64,000 nucleotides of DNA from Phil1 sp964487565 (GCA_964487565.1 CAZARN010000001.1:62001-126000); one strand, 5' to 3'. Counted from the first letter of the stretch, positions 26,311-35,434 are shown. Numbers and translations are program-made. Notes: generated by a model from the letters alone, not told the origin.

Positions 26311-27498
26311 ATGCCTGAAGGAACGCTTTACATCGTCGGCGGGGGTCTCAACGCAAGTCAGACGAAGGTATTCTCACATTTCATTGAAGCCGCCGGCGGA
26401 CGACGCGCGGTGATCGCCTTTGTGCTTTCAGCTTCCGGCGAAGGGCCTGATGAGACCTTTGGCTATTACCGGGATATTTTCGTATCGCTCGGCGTGAAAA
26501 AGGAAAACTGTCTGCTCGTCCCGCTTTACGGGGCGGGCGTCACTGACGCGCGCGGCGAAAACGCCCTGACGGGCGACGCCCCGGGCCTTGACGAGCGCTT
26601 CGGGTGCGCAACGGGCGTATGGTTCACGGGCGGCGATCAGTATTATACGAGCAGGTGTTTTCTGAGGCCGGACGGTACGGACACGAAGCTGCTTTGTGTT
26701 TTTCGCGGCATATATAAAAACGGCGGCGTGATAGGCGGCTCCAGCGCGGGCGCCGCGATAATGAGCCGCGTGATGATCGGCGAGGGCAGCAACCGCGGCC
26801 TTATTGCCCACGGCGTGAAGTTAGGCTATGACGGCTACGATCCGGACGCCGAGGATGAAAGCCCGGATTCCGGCGCGCCGCTGCTGCTGACGAACGAGGG
26901 GCTCGGTTTCCTTGAAAACGCCGTTGTGGATCAACATTTCAACAAGCGGCCGAGGCTTCTGCGCCTCATCGAAGCGACGCTCATCAACGATTTGGACGCG
27001 CGCGTGGGCTTTGGCGTTTCCGAGGATACGGCCCTCATATACAGCGCGGGCGAATACCGCGTGCTTGGCGGCGCGGGCGTATACATCACGGACTGCCGGG
27101 ACGCAAAGAGGATCTCGGCGGGCAATTACAGCGGCGTGAAGCTCTCCCTTCTCTATGAGGGGGATGTTATGAACGGTGACGGAAGCATTTCCGTCGCGCG
27201 CGAGGCGCCGGAGGGTTTAAGGTATTTCCAAAGGGATTATATTTGCGGCGCTTTCCCCGACAATCCCACTTTTGACGATGCGCTTGATAAGCTTCTTCGC
27301 GGGGATGAAACGAGCGTGTTCCCTGAAACGGACGGACGCTGTATAAAGTGCGCTGCCGTTTACGGCGCGGCGGGAAAGAACTATGCCGTCGTGCTTCGCA
27401 TCGCGCGCACGGATGAGACCTTCGGCGCGTTTGACGCCGCTTCGCGCCATACATCGCTCGCATTCGCCCGCCTTGACGTTGAGACAAAGGAGTTTTGA
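26311..27498 (+). CDS. Cyanophycinase-like S51 peptidase
   Basis: 395 residues. The N-terminal ~290 residues match the cyanophycinase/peptidase E fold: IVGGGLN start, FTGGDQ block, and nucleophile elbow GGSSAGA with Ser145, followed by a conserved DQHFNKRPRLLRL block. Cyanophycinases cut the poly-aspartate backbone of multi-L-arginyl-poly-Asp, releasing beta-Asp-Arg. There is no signal peptide, so it acts inside the cell, and ~100 extra C-terminal residues are of unknown role. It directly abuts the ATPase and M14 genes (TGA-ATG). Use of imported isopeptides rather than stored cyanophycin is suggested by the importer and the lack of cphA in the window. Confidence 0.88.
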   Translation: MPEGTLYIVGGGLNASQTKVFSHFIEAAGGRRAVIAFVLSASGEGPDETFGYYRDIFVSLGVKKENCLLVPLYGAGVTDARGENALTGDAPGLDERFGCATGVWFTGGDQYYTSRCFLRPDGTDTKLLCVFRGIYKNGGVIGGSSAGAAIMSRVMIGEGSNRGLIAHGVKLGYDGYDPDAEDESPDSGAPLLLTNEGLGFLENAVVDQHFNKRPRLLRLIEATLINDLDARVGFGVSEDTALIYSAGEYRVLGGAGVYITDCRDAKRISAGNYSGVKLSLLYEGDVMNGDGSISVAREAPEGLRYFQRDYICGAFPDNPTFDDALDKLLRGDETSVFPETDGRCIKCAAVYGAAGKNYAVVLRIARTDETFGAFDAASRHTSLAFARLDVETKEF

Positions 27499-28395
27499 AT
27501 GGAAGCAAAAACCGTTGAGGTGAAGGAATCGGGCGTAAGCACCTGCTTTGAGGCGTTCACATTCGGCAAAAAGGAGCCTTCGTCGCCGTCTGTCGCGTTC
27601 ACGGCCGGCATTCACGGGGATGAGGTCACGGGCGTATACGTCGCGCAAAAGCTCATTGAGATGTTTGAAAATACGCCGCCGCAAAACGGCTGCGTGAGGA
27701 TCATACCCGTCGTCAACGCGACGGCGATGCGTTGTATGCAGCGCCGCAGCCCGTTTGACGGTGAGGATCTGAACAGGATATTTCCCGGAAAATCCGGCGG
27801 CAGCATATCGCACGCGCTCGCGGCGGCCGTATACGCTCAAACCGACGGCTTTGATATGATCGTGGACCTTCATTGCTGCTCGCAGTATTCTGCACCGTAT
27901 ATCCTTTCAATTTACAGCGAGCATGAACGCATACGAAGGCTCGCGAACAGCATAACACTTCCGGTGGCGCTGCATTCCGAAGGCACGCCGGGCCAGCTTT
28001 TCACGGAATCGTGCAGACGCCGCGCGCAGGCGGCGCTCATCATCGAGCTTCCCTCGGGCGGCGGCAAGGGCGAAGTGAATACGGAAGTCGCCGGGCGCTG
28101 CTTTGCGGCGCTCAGGGATATGCTTTGCGCATATGGGTTCATCGATGGGGAAATACGCGGCGCGCACCCGACGTTTTACGGCAAAATGTCGGATATCGAA
28201 GCGCCGCGCGCCGGGCTTTGGCAGCCCTGCGTTTCAAAGTGCGCCACGGTGCCCGGCGGCGCGTGCCTCGGCACGCTCGACGGGGAGCCTGTGCGCGCGA
28301 AGGAGGACTGCTTCGTGCTGAGCATCCGCGCAGCAGCGTATATAATGCCGGATGAGCTTTATCTTGGAGCGTATATCCGCGAGGAAGATGCTTAA
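27499..28395 (+). CDS. M14-type succinylglutamate desuccinylase/aspartoacylase family protein
   Basis: 298 residues. Zinc ligands His39 and Glu42 (GIHGDE) and His125 (VDLHCC), with NATAMR and LNRIFPG substrate-loop blocks, as in AstE/AspA proteins. The family removes acyl or aminoacyl groups from amino acids. In this operon it could trim the amino-acid product or a blocked peptide; the true substrate is unknown. Last gene of the importer operon, starting immediately after the cyanophycinase-like stop. Confidence 0.88.
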   Translation: MEAKTVEVKESGVSTCFEAFTFGKKEPSSPSVAFTAGIHGDEVTGVYVAQKLIEMFENTPPQNGCVRIIPVVNATAMRCMQRRSPFDGEDLNRIFPGKSGGSISHALAAAVYAQTDGFDMIVDLHCCSQYSAPYILSIYSEHERIRRLANSITLPVALHSEGTPGQLFTESCRRRAQAALIIELPSGGGKGEVNTEVAGRCFAALRDMLCAYGFIDGEIRGAHPTFYGKMSDIEAPRAGLWQPCVSKCATVPGGACLGTLDGEPVRAKEDCFVLSIRAAAYIMPDELYLGAYIREEDA

Positions 28396-28422
28396 TACCG
28401 TGGCGGGTGGTATAATATCCGT

Positions 28423-28854
28423 ATGTGGTTCATGGCGCTGAAAAAAGCGGGTTTTTGCCTTGCGGTAAGCTTCATTCTCTGGCTCGTCGCGGATTGTTTT
28501 GTGACGGTCAGGGCTTATTCTGGTTATCTTGCGGCATTCATGGGCGCATGTTTCCTGCTGGCGGCGTGGATACAATACATGAAATCAAAGGGCACCGATA
28601 TATTCCGCGGCCTTCGCCGCAGGAAACAACCCGAGGTGCCTTATTATCTTCGCGGCGAAAAGGTGAAAAAGACCCGGCTCGGGATATTCGGAAACCGCCA
28701 TACCTTCGACGACGATCTTGATGAAAACGCCGATATCGACAGCGCGGATCTCGACGAAGCGCAACGCCGCCGGATCAACGCGGCGGCATTCCTTGTGACG
28801 GGATTGCTGCTTATCGTGTGGAGCCAGACGGCGTCTTCTTTCTTTGCGGCCTGA
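28423..28854 (+). CDS. Hypothetical membrane protein (143 aa)
   Basis: Not recognised. Membrane spans at about residues 8-28, 32-50 and 120-138; a basic loop (GLRRRKQ) and an acidic stretch of Asp/Glu at about 94-112 lie between. A TATAAT with TG extension lies at 28411-28416, only 7 nt before the ATG, so either a leaderless message or co-transcription with the preceding operon is possible. ATG at 28432 is an alternative start. Followed by a good terminator. Confidence 0.6.
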   Translation: MWFMALKKAGFCLAVSFILWLVADCFVTVRAYSGYLAAFMGACFLLAAWIQYMKSKGTDIFRGLRRRKQPEVPYYLRGEKVKKTRLGIFGNRHTFDDDLDENADIDSADLDEAQRRRINAAAFLVTGLLLIVWSQTASSFFAA

Positions 28855-28879
28855 GGCCGTGACATACGGCCTGTTTTTT
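28854..28879 (+). terminator. Terminator after the hypothetical membrane protein
   Basis: AGGCCG (28854-28859) with CGGCCT (28867-28872), 7-base loop, followed by G and T6. Confidence 0.75.
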
Positions 28880-29552
28880 ATTTTTTCAGATATTCATGAT
28901 ACGAATCAAGCGTGTAAAGCGCGGCGAGGGGATTGTGACCCATCACGCGATCCTTTGCCGCGACGACCGTGCACATCGAATTGATGTTTTTGAGGAAAAG
29001 TGAATCGTGACCGACGCAAAGGCCGAGCATCAGGCTGAAATCAACGTTTTCTCCGTTGAGTATCATCGCCTGGCCGATCGGGTTGCACATGGTTTCCCAC
29101 GCGCCGGTGCGGCAGCATTTTTCCGCCCCGTCGATATCGATGTGGGTCTTGTCGACCGCTCCGCATTTGCACACCGCGGATACGACCTCGAAACCGTGCG
29201 CCTCAAGCAGGGCGCAAAGCGCGGCCGCCTCCCGCTTGAGCCCGCTGCAAAACGCAAGGCCGAGTTTCCTGTAACCCCTGCGCTTTGCAAACTCGATCGT
29301 TTCGAGTATGCGCGGCTTGACGGGGATCTGGAAACCGTTGCCCGCGTCCTCATAGCAGGCGGCCTCCTGCGCCGCGGCATCGTGGGCGAAGGCGAGCGTT
29401 TCGGGATCGGCACGGTATGCGGCTTTTGCCGCCGCGAGCGTATCGGCATAAAGCGCGCAGGTGCATTTTGGCGATTTCGGGTTCGTGGGATCTATGCAGT
29501 AACGCTTTTCTTCGGGTATCGCGCATTTTGCGCACTGAGCATAATCTTTCAT
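28878..29552 (-). CDS. DUF1847 Cys-rich metal-binding protein
   Basis: 224 residues with many Cys: an N-terminal CAKC and later CTC block, CKCG near 140, and a C-terminal LGLCVGHDSLFLK motif, the pattern of DUF1847 proteins, which are annotated as metal-binding. No enzymatic role is established to my knowledge. The ATG at 29552 is chosen because GGAAGG lies 9 nt upstream; the in-frame ATG at 29561 abuts it. Downstream of a GNAT gene by 25 bp, likely co-transcribed with the MarR-exporter operon. Confidence 0.8.
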   Translation of the reverse strand: MKDYAQCAKCAIPEEKRYCIDPTNPKSPKCTCALYADTLAAAKAAYRADPETLAFAHDAAAQEAACYEDAGNGFQIPVKPRILETIEFAKRRGYRKLGLAFCSGLKREAAALCALLEAHGFEVVSAVCKCGAVDKTHIDIDGAEKCCRTGAWETMCNPIGQAMILNGENVDFSLMLGLCVGHDSLFLKNINSMCTVVAAKDRVMGHNPLAALYTLDSYHEYLKK

Positions 29553-29577
29553 TTGCTTCATCCTTCCATGCCGCTTT

Positions 29578-30078
29578 TCACAGCAGCTTTTCATATGCGA
29601 TGAACGGCCAGTCGTAAAGACGGGTCTCGCCCAGCCTGTTGCAGCCAAGGCGGATATACAGGCTGTTTGCGGCAGGATTATCAACGCTTGCAAGCAGGCG
29701 TATACCGGTTAGCCCGCGGGCTTTGGCCTCGGCCATGACGGATTGCATCATGCGCCGGCCGAGGCCTGCATTTTGAAGCTCCGGCCTCACGCAAAGCCGC
29801 GAAAGGCCGCACGGCGCGTCCGTCGCCGTCCACGCGATGCCCGGCGCGCTTTCAAGCTCATGTGTTTCTTCATCCTTCGCGTGCATACATATGCTTGCGG
29901 CGACGCCTTCATCGCCGCGAAGCACATATGTGCCGCCGGTGGCTATATCCGCGGCGATGATCTCTCTGTCGGGGTATTCGTCGTCCCAGTCGCAGGTTCC
30001 GCGGTGCTTTACGTCCTCGACATTTCGCATTATCGCGTCGAGATCGGCCGCCGTGGCTTTTTCAAACGTCAGATCCAA
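29578..30078 (-). CDS. GNAT-family N-acetyltransferase
   Basis: 166 residues with a complete GNAT fold: beta4 block LSRLCVRPELQNAG and acetyl-CoA loop QNAGLGRRMM (Q/RxxGxG/A) at about 102-115. The start is TTG at 30078, supported by GGAGG 6 nt upstream and the lack of an upstream ATG. Lies 15 bp after the exporter gene; may modify the same toxic compound the exporter handles (inference). Confidence 0.85.
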   Translation of the reverse strand: MDLTFEKATAADLDAIMRNVEDVKHRGTCDWDDEYPDREIIAADIATGGTYVLRGDEGVAASICMHAKDEETHELESAPGIAWTATDAPCGLSRLCVRPELQNAGLGRRMMQSVMAEAKARGLTGIRLLASVDNPAANSLYIRLGCNRLGETRLYDWPFIAYEKLL

Positions 30079-30093
30079 GGCGTTCCTCCTTTC

Positions 30094-31971
30094 TCAGGAC
30101 AGCTCGAACATGCCCATATAAAGCTGGTAATACTTGCCGTGCTGCGCGATGAGGTCATCGTGGTCGCCGCGTTCGATTATTCTGCCGTGATCGAGCACGA
30201 GTATCGCGTTTGCGTTCCTGACGGTGGAAAGCCTGTGGGCGATCACGAACACCGTGCGGTTGTGCATGAGCTGATCCATACCGCGTTCGATATGCGCCTC
30301 GGTGCGCGTGTCGATGGAGCTTGTCGCCTCGTCAAGCACAAGCACAGGCGGATCGGCGACGGCCGCGCGCGCGATTGCGATGAGCTGCCGCTGCCCCTGG
30401 GAAAGGTTCGCGCCGTCGGCGGTGAGCACCGTGTCGTATCCCTCGGGAAGATGGGAGATGAAGTAATGCGCGTTCGCGAGCTTTGCTGCGGCGACGATAT
30501 CGTCATCCGTCGCGTCAAGCCTGCCGTAACGTATGTTCTCGCGCACCGTGCCCGTGAAAAGATGCGTGTCCTGCAAAACGGTGGAAAGGGAAGCGCGCAG
30601 GGAATCCTTCTTTATGCGGCGAAGCGGTATCCCGTCGTATGTGATCTCGCCGTGTTCGATATCATAAAACCTGTTGATGAGGTTTGTGATCGTGGTCTTG
30701 CCCGCGCCGGTGGCGCCAACGAGCGCGACCTTCTGGCCCGGCTTCGCATAGAAGCTCACGTCGCTGAGCACATCAACCTTGCCGTCATAGCTGAACGTGA
30801 CGCCGTTCACATGCACGTCCCCGCGCACGGGTATAAGCTCGGCATTTCCGGTCTTCCAGGCCCAGAAGCCGGTGCGCTGCGCGCATTCTTCAACGGAGCC
30901 GTCAGCGTTCTGCTTCACGTTCACAAGCGTAACGTCGCCTGCGTCATCTTCCTCGGGCTCGTCGATCAGCTCGAAGATCCGCTCCGCGCCTGCAAGCGCG
31001 CTCATAACGTTGTTCATCTGCTGCGAAATTTCGGATATCGGCTGGGAGAAGTTCCTCGTGTACTGCAAAAAGCTTGCAAGGGTGCCGAGATCAAGCATGC
31101 CGGCAACGCCGAACAGTCCGCCGACGGCCGCCGTCACAGCATAAGTGACGTGACCGAGGTTGTTCATCAGCGGCCCCATAAGGTTCGCCCAAGTGTTTGC
31201 AAGGGCAGTGTTGTCGCAAAGGTCGGTATTCAGCTCCCCGAAGCGCGCGCCGACGGTATCCTCATGGCAGAACACCTTCACGACCTTCTGTCCCTCGATC
31301 ATTTCCTCTATATAACCGTTGACCGCGCCGAGGCTCTTTTGCCTCGCCTTATAATATCTGCCGCTGCGTGAGGCGATGGACTTCGTCACAAGCATCACAA
31401 CCACCAGCATCACAATCGTGATCGCCGTGAGCGGCGCGTTGAGGACGAGCATCATCACGAACACGCCGACAACGCGGATGACGGAGCTGATGAAGGAAGG
31501 CACGCCCTGAGATATCATCTCGCGGATGGAATCCGTATCATTCGTATAACGGCTCATTATCTCGCCGTGCGTGCGGCGGTCAAAATAGCTTATCGGAAGC
31601 TTCTGCATGTGGGTGAACATCTCAGCGCGCACGCGAAGAAGCGTGCCTGTGGATACGTTTATCATCAGGCGCTGATATATATAGCCTCCGAGTATGCCGA
31701 CGGTATATATCGAAGCCATTATGAGGAGCTGACCCACAAGACCCGTGAAGTCAGGGTTCTCGTTGCCGATCCATGGCACGATATAGTCGTTTATGACGGG
31801 CTTGAGCATGTATGTTCCCGCGATGTTCGCGCCCGCGCTCACGATTATGCCGATGGTGATTATCACGAGCTGGAAGGTATACGGTTTAAGATAGCCAAAT
31901 ATGCGGGCTATCGTCTTTTTTGCGTTTTTAGGCTTCGCAAAGCCGCGCATTGAGCGTCCCGGTCCCGGCAT
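30094..31971 (-). CDS. ABC exporter half-transporter (catalytic-site subunit)
   Basis: 625 residues: N-terminal basic leader, six membrane spans (about 25-340), ATPase domain with Walker A GATGAGKTT, Walker B LVLDEA with catalytic Glu, and atypical signature LSQGQRQ. An insertion of ~30 residues sits just before the ATPase domain (around residues 375-405). ATG directly follows the TAA of the partner. Heterodimer with the next gene. Confidence 0.92.
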   Translation of the reverse strand: MPGPGRSMRGFAKPKNAKKTIARIFGYLKPYTFQLVIITIGIIVSAGANIAGTYMLKPVINDYIVPWIGNENPDFTGLVGQLLIMASIYTVGILGGYIYQRLMINVSTGTLLRVRAEMFTHMQKLPISYFDRRTHGEIMSRYTNDTDSIREMISQGVPSFISSVIRVVGVFVMMLVLNAPLTAITIVMLVVVMLVTKSIASRSGRYYKARQKSLGAVNGYIEEMIEGQKVVKVFCHEDTVGARFGELNTDLCDNTALANTWANLMGPLMNNLGHVTYAVTAAVGGLFGVAGMLDLGTLASFLQYTRNFSQPISEISQQMNNVMSALAGAERIFELIDEPEEDDAGDVTLVNVKQNADGSVEECAQRTGFWAWKTGNAELIPVRGDVHVNGVTFSYDGKVDVLSDVSFYAKPGQKVALVGATGAGKTTITNLINRFYDIEHGEITYDGIPLRRIKKDSLRASLSTVLQDTHLFTGTVRENIRYGRLDATDDDIVAAAKLANAHYFISHLPEGYDTVLTADGANLSQGQRQLIAIARAAVADPPVLVLDEATSSIDTRTEAHIERGMDQLMHNRTVFVIAHRLSTVRNANAILVLDHGRIIERGDHDDLIAQHGKYYQLYMGMFELS

Positions 31972-33699
31972 TTACGCCACCCCCTTTTGCTGCGATTCGT
32001 ATACCTCACGGTATATTTCGCTGCGCTGCATGAGCTCGTCGTGCGTGCCCACGTCTGAGATCTTACCGTCGTCCATGACGATTATCCTGTCCGCGTCCAT
32101 AACGCTTGTGATCCTCTGCGCGATGATGAACGTCGTCGTGCCGCGAAGCTCCTCGCGCATGGCGCGTCTTATGGCGGCGTCGGTCGCCGTGTCAACGGCG
32201 CTTGTGGAATCGTCAAGGATGATGACTTTCGGCTTTTTCAAAAGGGCGCGCGCTATGCACAGCCTCTGTTTCTGACCGCCGGAAACATTCACGCCCCCCT
32301 GTCCGAGATCCGTGTCGTATCCTGCGGGGAAGCTTTCGATGAAAGTGTCCGCGGCCGCGGCGCGGCAGGCAGCTTTGATCGTTTCGTCGTCCGCGTTCGG
32401 ATCGCCCCAGCGCAGATTCTCCTTTATCGTGCCTGAGAACAGCACGTTCTTTTGCAGCACCATTGAAACGCTGTCGCGCAGCGTGTCGATCTTGTATTCG
32501 CGCACGTCGCGTCCGCCCACCCTGACGCTGCCGGAATACACGTCATAAAGCCTCGGGATGAGCTGAACAAGGCTGGTTTTTGCGCTGCCTGTGCCGCCGA
32601 TGACGCCGATCGTTTCACCGGCGCGCACGGAAAGATTGATGTGCTCAAGGGTGAGATTGTCGCCGTTATTGGAATAGCTGAAGCAAACATCGTCAAAAAC
32701 TACGCTGCCGTCGGGCACTGAGACGTCTTCGGTCACATTGTCGTCCCTTATCGAAGGCTCCTCGTCGAGGACTTCGATGATGCGCTTCGCGCTCGCATAG
32801 GTCATCACCATCATCACCATCATCATGCTCATCATCATGAGGGAGGAAAGGATCTGCCCGATATAGCTGATGAAGCTCATCAGATCGCCCGTCTGCATCG
32901 CTCCGGAAACGATCCTGACGCCGCCGAGATAGCACACGGCGACCATGACCATATACACGATATACTGCGCGATCGGGAAGTTGAGCACGAGCAGCTTTTC
33001 GGCCTTGATCTGCGCGTTGCGCACATCCTCCGAAGCTTTGACGAATCGCTCGTCCTCAAACTCTCCGCGTACGAACGCCTTCACAACGCGAATGCCGATC
33101 AGGTTCTCCTGAACGGAGGCGTTCATGGAGTCGAACTTTTTGAGCATCGCGCGGAAACGCGGATAAGTGTGTGAAACGATGAACGCGAGCGATACTGCAA
33201 GCACCGGCAATGCCACCGCAAACACCACCGCAAGATCCCCGCCGATGCGTATGGCCATGAACAGCGCCGCAATGAGCATTATGGGCGCGCGCACGAGCGT
33301 GCGGATTATCATCATGAACGCCTGCTGTACGTTGTTCACATCGGTGGTGAGCCGCGTTATGAGCGAAGCGGTTGAAAAATGATCCACATTGGAAAATGAA
33401 AAGCTCTGCACCCTGTCAAACAGCGCTTTTCTGAGGTTCTTTGAATAACCCGCGCTGGCAACGCTTGCAAAGCGGGCGCTGAGCGAACCCATCAAAAGCG
33501 AAATAAGGGCCACGCCGATCATGGTAAGGCCGCGCTTAATGATGAAGCCGACGTCCCCTGTCGCAATGCCGACGTCAATTATATCGGCCATAAGATAGGG
33601 AATGTACACCTCGCAAAGCACCTCGAGCACCACCGTTATCGACGCAAGCGCCGAACGCAGGCCATATCCCTTTGCGAACGGGATAAGTTTTTTCAGCAT
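31972..33699 (-). CDS. ABC exporter half-transporter (degenerate-site subunit)
   Basis: 575 residues, six membrane spans and ATPase domain. Walker A reads GGTGSAKTS, signature VSGGQKQR, and Walker B VIILDDS with Asp in place of the catalytic Glu: again the degenerate partner of a heterodimer. Its start overlaps the marR stop by 7 nt, so regulator and exporter are coupled. Together with marR this looks like an inducible multidrug efflux unit. Confidence 0.92.
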   Translation of the reverse strand: MLKKLIPFAKGYGLRSALASITVVLEVLCEVYIPYLMADIIDVGIATGDVGFIIKRGLTMIGVALISLLMGSLSARFASVASAGYSKNLRKALFDRVQSFSFSNVDHFSTASLITRLTTDVNNVQQAFMMIIRTLVRAPIMLIAALFMAIRIGGDLAVVFAVALPVLAVSLAFIVSHTYPRFRAMLKKFDSMNASVQENLIGIRVVKAFVRGEFEDERFVKASEDVRNAQIKAEKLLVLNFPIAQYIVYMVMVAVCYLGGVRIVSGAMQTGDLMSFISYIGQILSSLMMMSMMMVMMVMTYASAKRIIEVLDEEPSIRDDNVTEDVSVPDGSVVFDDVCFSYSNNGDNLTLEHINLSVRAGETIGVIGGTGSAKTSLVQLIPRLYDVYSGSVRVGGRDVREYKIDTLRDSVSMVLQKNVLFSGTIKENLRWGDPNADDETIKAACRAAAADTFIESFPAGYDTDLGQGGVNVSGGQKQRLCIARALLKKPKVIILDDSTSAVDTATDAAIRRAMREELRGTTTFIIAQRITSVMDADRIIVMDDGKISDVGTHDELMQRSEIYREVYESQQKGVA

Positions 33700-34181
33700 T
33701 CTCTGTCTCCTCCCATTTCCTCAAGCTGCCGCATGATCTCTCCCATGCAGCGGTCGGCGCCCCCCTCGGCGACATTGTTCATCATACGCTGGAGCATCGA
33801 ATAGAACGACTCAAGCTCTTCCTCGCTGAAACCTTCGAAGGTCTTTGCGTCGATCTCGCGGAAAACGCTCAGAAAGTCCTCAAGCGCGCGCCGCCCCTTG
33901 GGGGTTATGCTCAGCCTGTTGCAGCGCATGTCAAGCTCGTCGCTGCGGCGCTCGATCAGGCCGGCCGCGCACATGCGCTTGGCTGAAAGCGCCACGCTTG
34001 CAGGCGACACGCCGAGATGATCGGCCGCGTCCGTCTGCGTGCAGCCTTCGTTATCCTGTATGTATCCGAGTATCGGCACCTGCCCGCGGTGCATCTCGAC
34101 GCCTTTCGACTGACCGCGAATATAGATCCTGCGAAGAAGCTCGAGCTTGTGCATGCCGCCGATGAGCAATCTGTAATCCAT
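33693..34181 (-). CDS. MarR-family regulator
   Basis: 162 residues with a winged helix at about 45-105 (TQTDAADHLGVSPASVALSAKRM then LIERRSDELDMRCNRLSIT wing). First gene of the exporter operon. ATG at 34181 follows GGGAGGAG. A 15-bp palindrome next to its -35 element is a plausible autoregulatory operator. Confidence 0.92.
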   Translation of the reverse strand: MDYRLLIGGMHKLELLRRIYIRGQSKGVEMHRGQVPILGYIQDNEGCTQTDAADHLGVSPASVALSAKRMCAAGLIERRSDELDMRCNRLSITPKGRRALEDFLSVFREIDAKTFEGFSEEELESFYSMLQRMMNNVAEGGADRCMGEIMRQLEEMGGDREC

Positions 34182-34249
34182 GTCTTTCTCCTCCCCTCCG
34201 CCCCGCAGGACGGAAAATCAACCGGTTGAATGTTAAACGCTTGAGGGAT

Positions 34250-34293
34250 ATTTTAAGGTATTGCGATACACAATGTCAATACCATTTTGGTAT
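34250..34293 (-). promoter_or_regulatory. marR-exporter promoter with palindromic operator
   Basis: Minus-strand -35 TTGACA (34274-34279), 18 bp, -10 TAAAAT (34250-34255). ATACCA-TTT-TGGTAT (34279-34293) is a perfect 6-bp-arm palindrome that touches the -35. Confidence 0.7.
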
Positions 34294-34441
34294 GTATCAC
34301 CAGGAGTTTACATATATCGCGCCGAATGTGTCAAAATGCGCCAAAAGAAGCTATTTTAGAATCCTTTCGCCGCACATTATGCGGTGATATGCTTATGTCA
34401 CAGACAAAAAACCCCATATAATGGGGATGAGGAGGTCACAA

Positions 34442-35248
34442 ATGACAAGATACAGGGTTCTTATGGCGGATGGCAACACTCAGTTTCAAAGTGCAATGAG
34501 GGATTACTTTGCCGCACAGGAACAGGTGGCCCGTTTTGACACGGCGGCAGACGGGCAGGCCGCGCTTGAAGCGCTGTCTTCGAGCAGCTATGACGTGCTT
34601 ATAACGGAGCTTATAATGCCCCGCGCGGACGGCTTCGAGCTGCTTGAGCGCATCAACGCCGGTCTTGTCGAAAGCGCGCCCGCCGTAATGGTGATAAGCG
34701 CGATGCGGCAGGAGGATATGGTGAGGCAGGCGTGTGCGCTGGGCGCGAAGTATTACATGGTCAAGCCCGCCGATCCGGAGGCCGCTTTCCGCCGTATGCT
34801 CGATATGATGGACAACTCATATATGAACCGTTCCCAGCTTTGCATGAGCGCCGCCCAGCCCCGTTCCCTTGATGAAAAGATAACCTCGGTTTTTCTTGTG
34901 ATCGGCATACCGGCGCATATAAAGGGCTATCATTATCTGCGTGAGGCGATACGCATGGTGTATTTTCAGCCGGAGCTGATCAACCGCATAACAAAAGAGC
35001 TTTATCCCGGCATCGCCAAGCGCTTTTCGACCTCAGCTTCCAAGGTCGAGCGCGCGATACGCCATTCTATAGAGGTCGCATGGACGCGCGGCAAGATAGA
35101 AAACATCAACCAGCTTTTCGGTTACAACATATATAATAAGAACGACAAGCCGACCAACGGCGAATTCATCGCCCTTGTGGCCGACAAGCTCATCATGGAG
35201 GACGCGCGTGAAAAAAGCCGTCATGACGACACGGAAAACGTTGGATGA
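34442..35248 (+). CDS. spo0A: Spo0A-type sporulation response regulator with altered phosphoacceptor site
   Basis: 268 residues. The C-terminal domain (about 140-262) is unmistakable Spo0A: IPAHIKGYHYLREAI, ERAIRHSIEVAWTRG and KPTNGEFIALVADKL. The N-terminal receiver is atypical: at position 56, where Spo0A has the phosphorylated Asp, the codon is GAG (Glu; ITELIMP), and at position 11 of the acidic pair Asp is replaced by Gly (MADGN). Ser86 and Lys108 are kept. It may be locked, phosphate-independent or differently controlled. ATG at 34442 follows GAGGAGG; a TATAAT at 34417-34422 lies inside a CCCCAT/ATGGGG hairpin. The usual neighbour spoIVB is absent. Confidence 0.95.
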   Translation: MTRYRVLMADGNTQFQSAMRDYFAAQEQVARFDTAADGQAALEALSSSSYDVLITELIMPRADGFELLERINAGLVESAPAVMVISAMRQEDMVRQACALGAKYYMVKPADPEAAFRRMLDMMDNSYMNRSQLCMSAAQPRSLDEKITSVFLVIGIPAHIKGYHYLREAIRMVYFQPELINRITKELYPGIAKRFSTSASKVERAIRHSIEVAWTRGKIENINQLFGYNIYNKNDKPTNGEFIALVADKLIMEDAREKSRHDDTENVG

Positions 35249-35370
35249 CAGGCAGTCCGGCCGCCCGGCCGATGAATGAATTGCGTCACTATCTTTTCAG
35301 TATGAAGAAGACACGGGCAGGCGAACTGTATGCTGATTATGCATTTTTTGAGGAATTTATACGCATGAAC

Positions 35371-35396
35371 ATGGACCCCGCCAACACGGGGTTCAT
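35371..35396 (+). terminator. Probable terminator after spo0A
   Basis: 10-bp stem ATGGACCCCG / CGGGGTTCAT with one G-T pair, 6-base loop, then GCTTTATT. 122 bp after the spo0A stop. Confidence 0.55.
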
Positions 35397-35434
35397 GCTT
35401 TATTCACATTCGGCGGCGCCAAAATTGCCCTGAT

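Noticed and set aside
29743..31371. 542-residue plus-strand open frame opposite the ABC exporter
   Set aside because: Shadow of the minus-strand exporter and GNAT genes; composition is Arg/His-rich and shows no domain.
35245..35433. 62-residue open frame overlapping the spo0A stop
   Set aside because: No ribosome site, contains the likely spo0A terminator, and shows no recognisable family; not supported as a gene.
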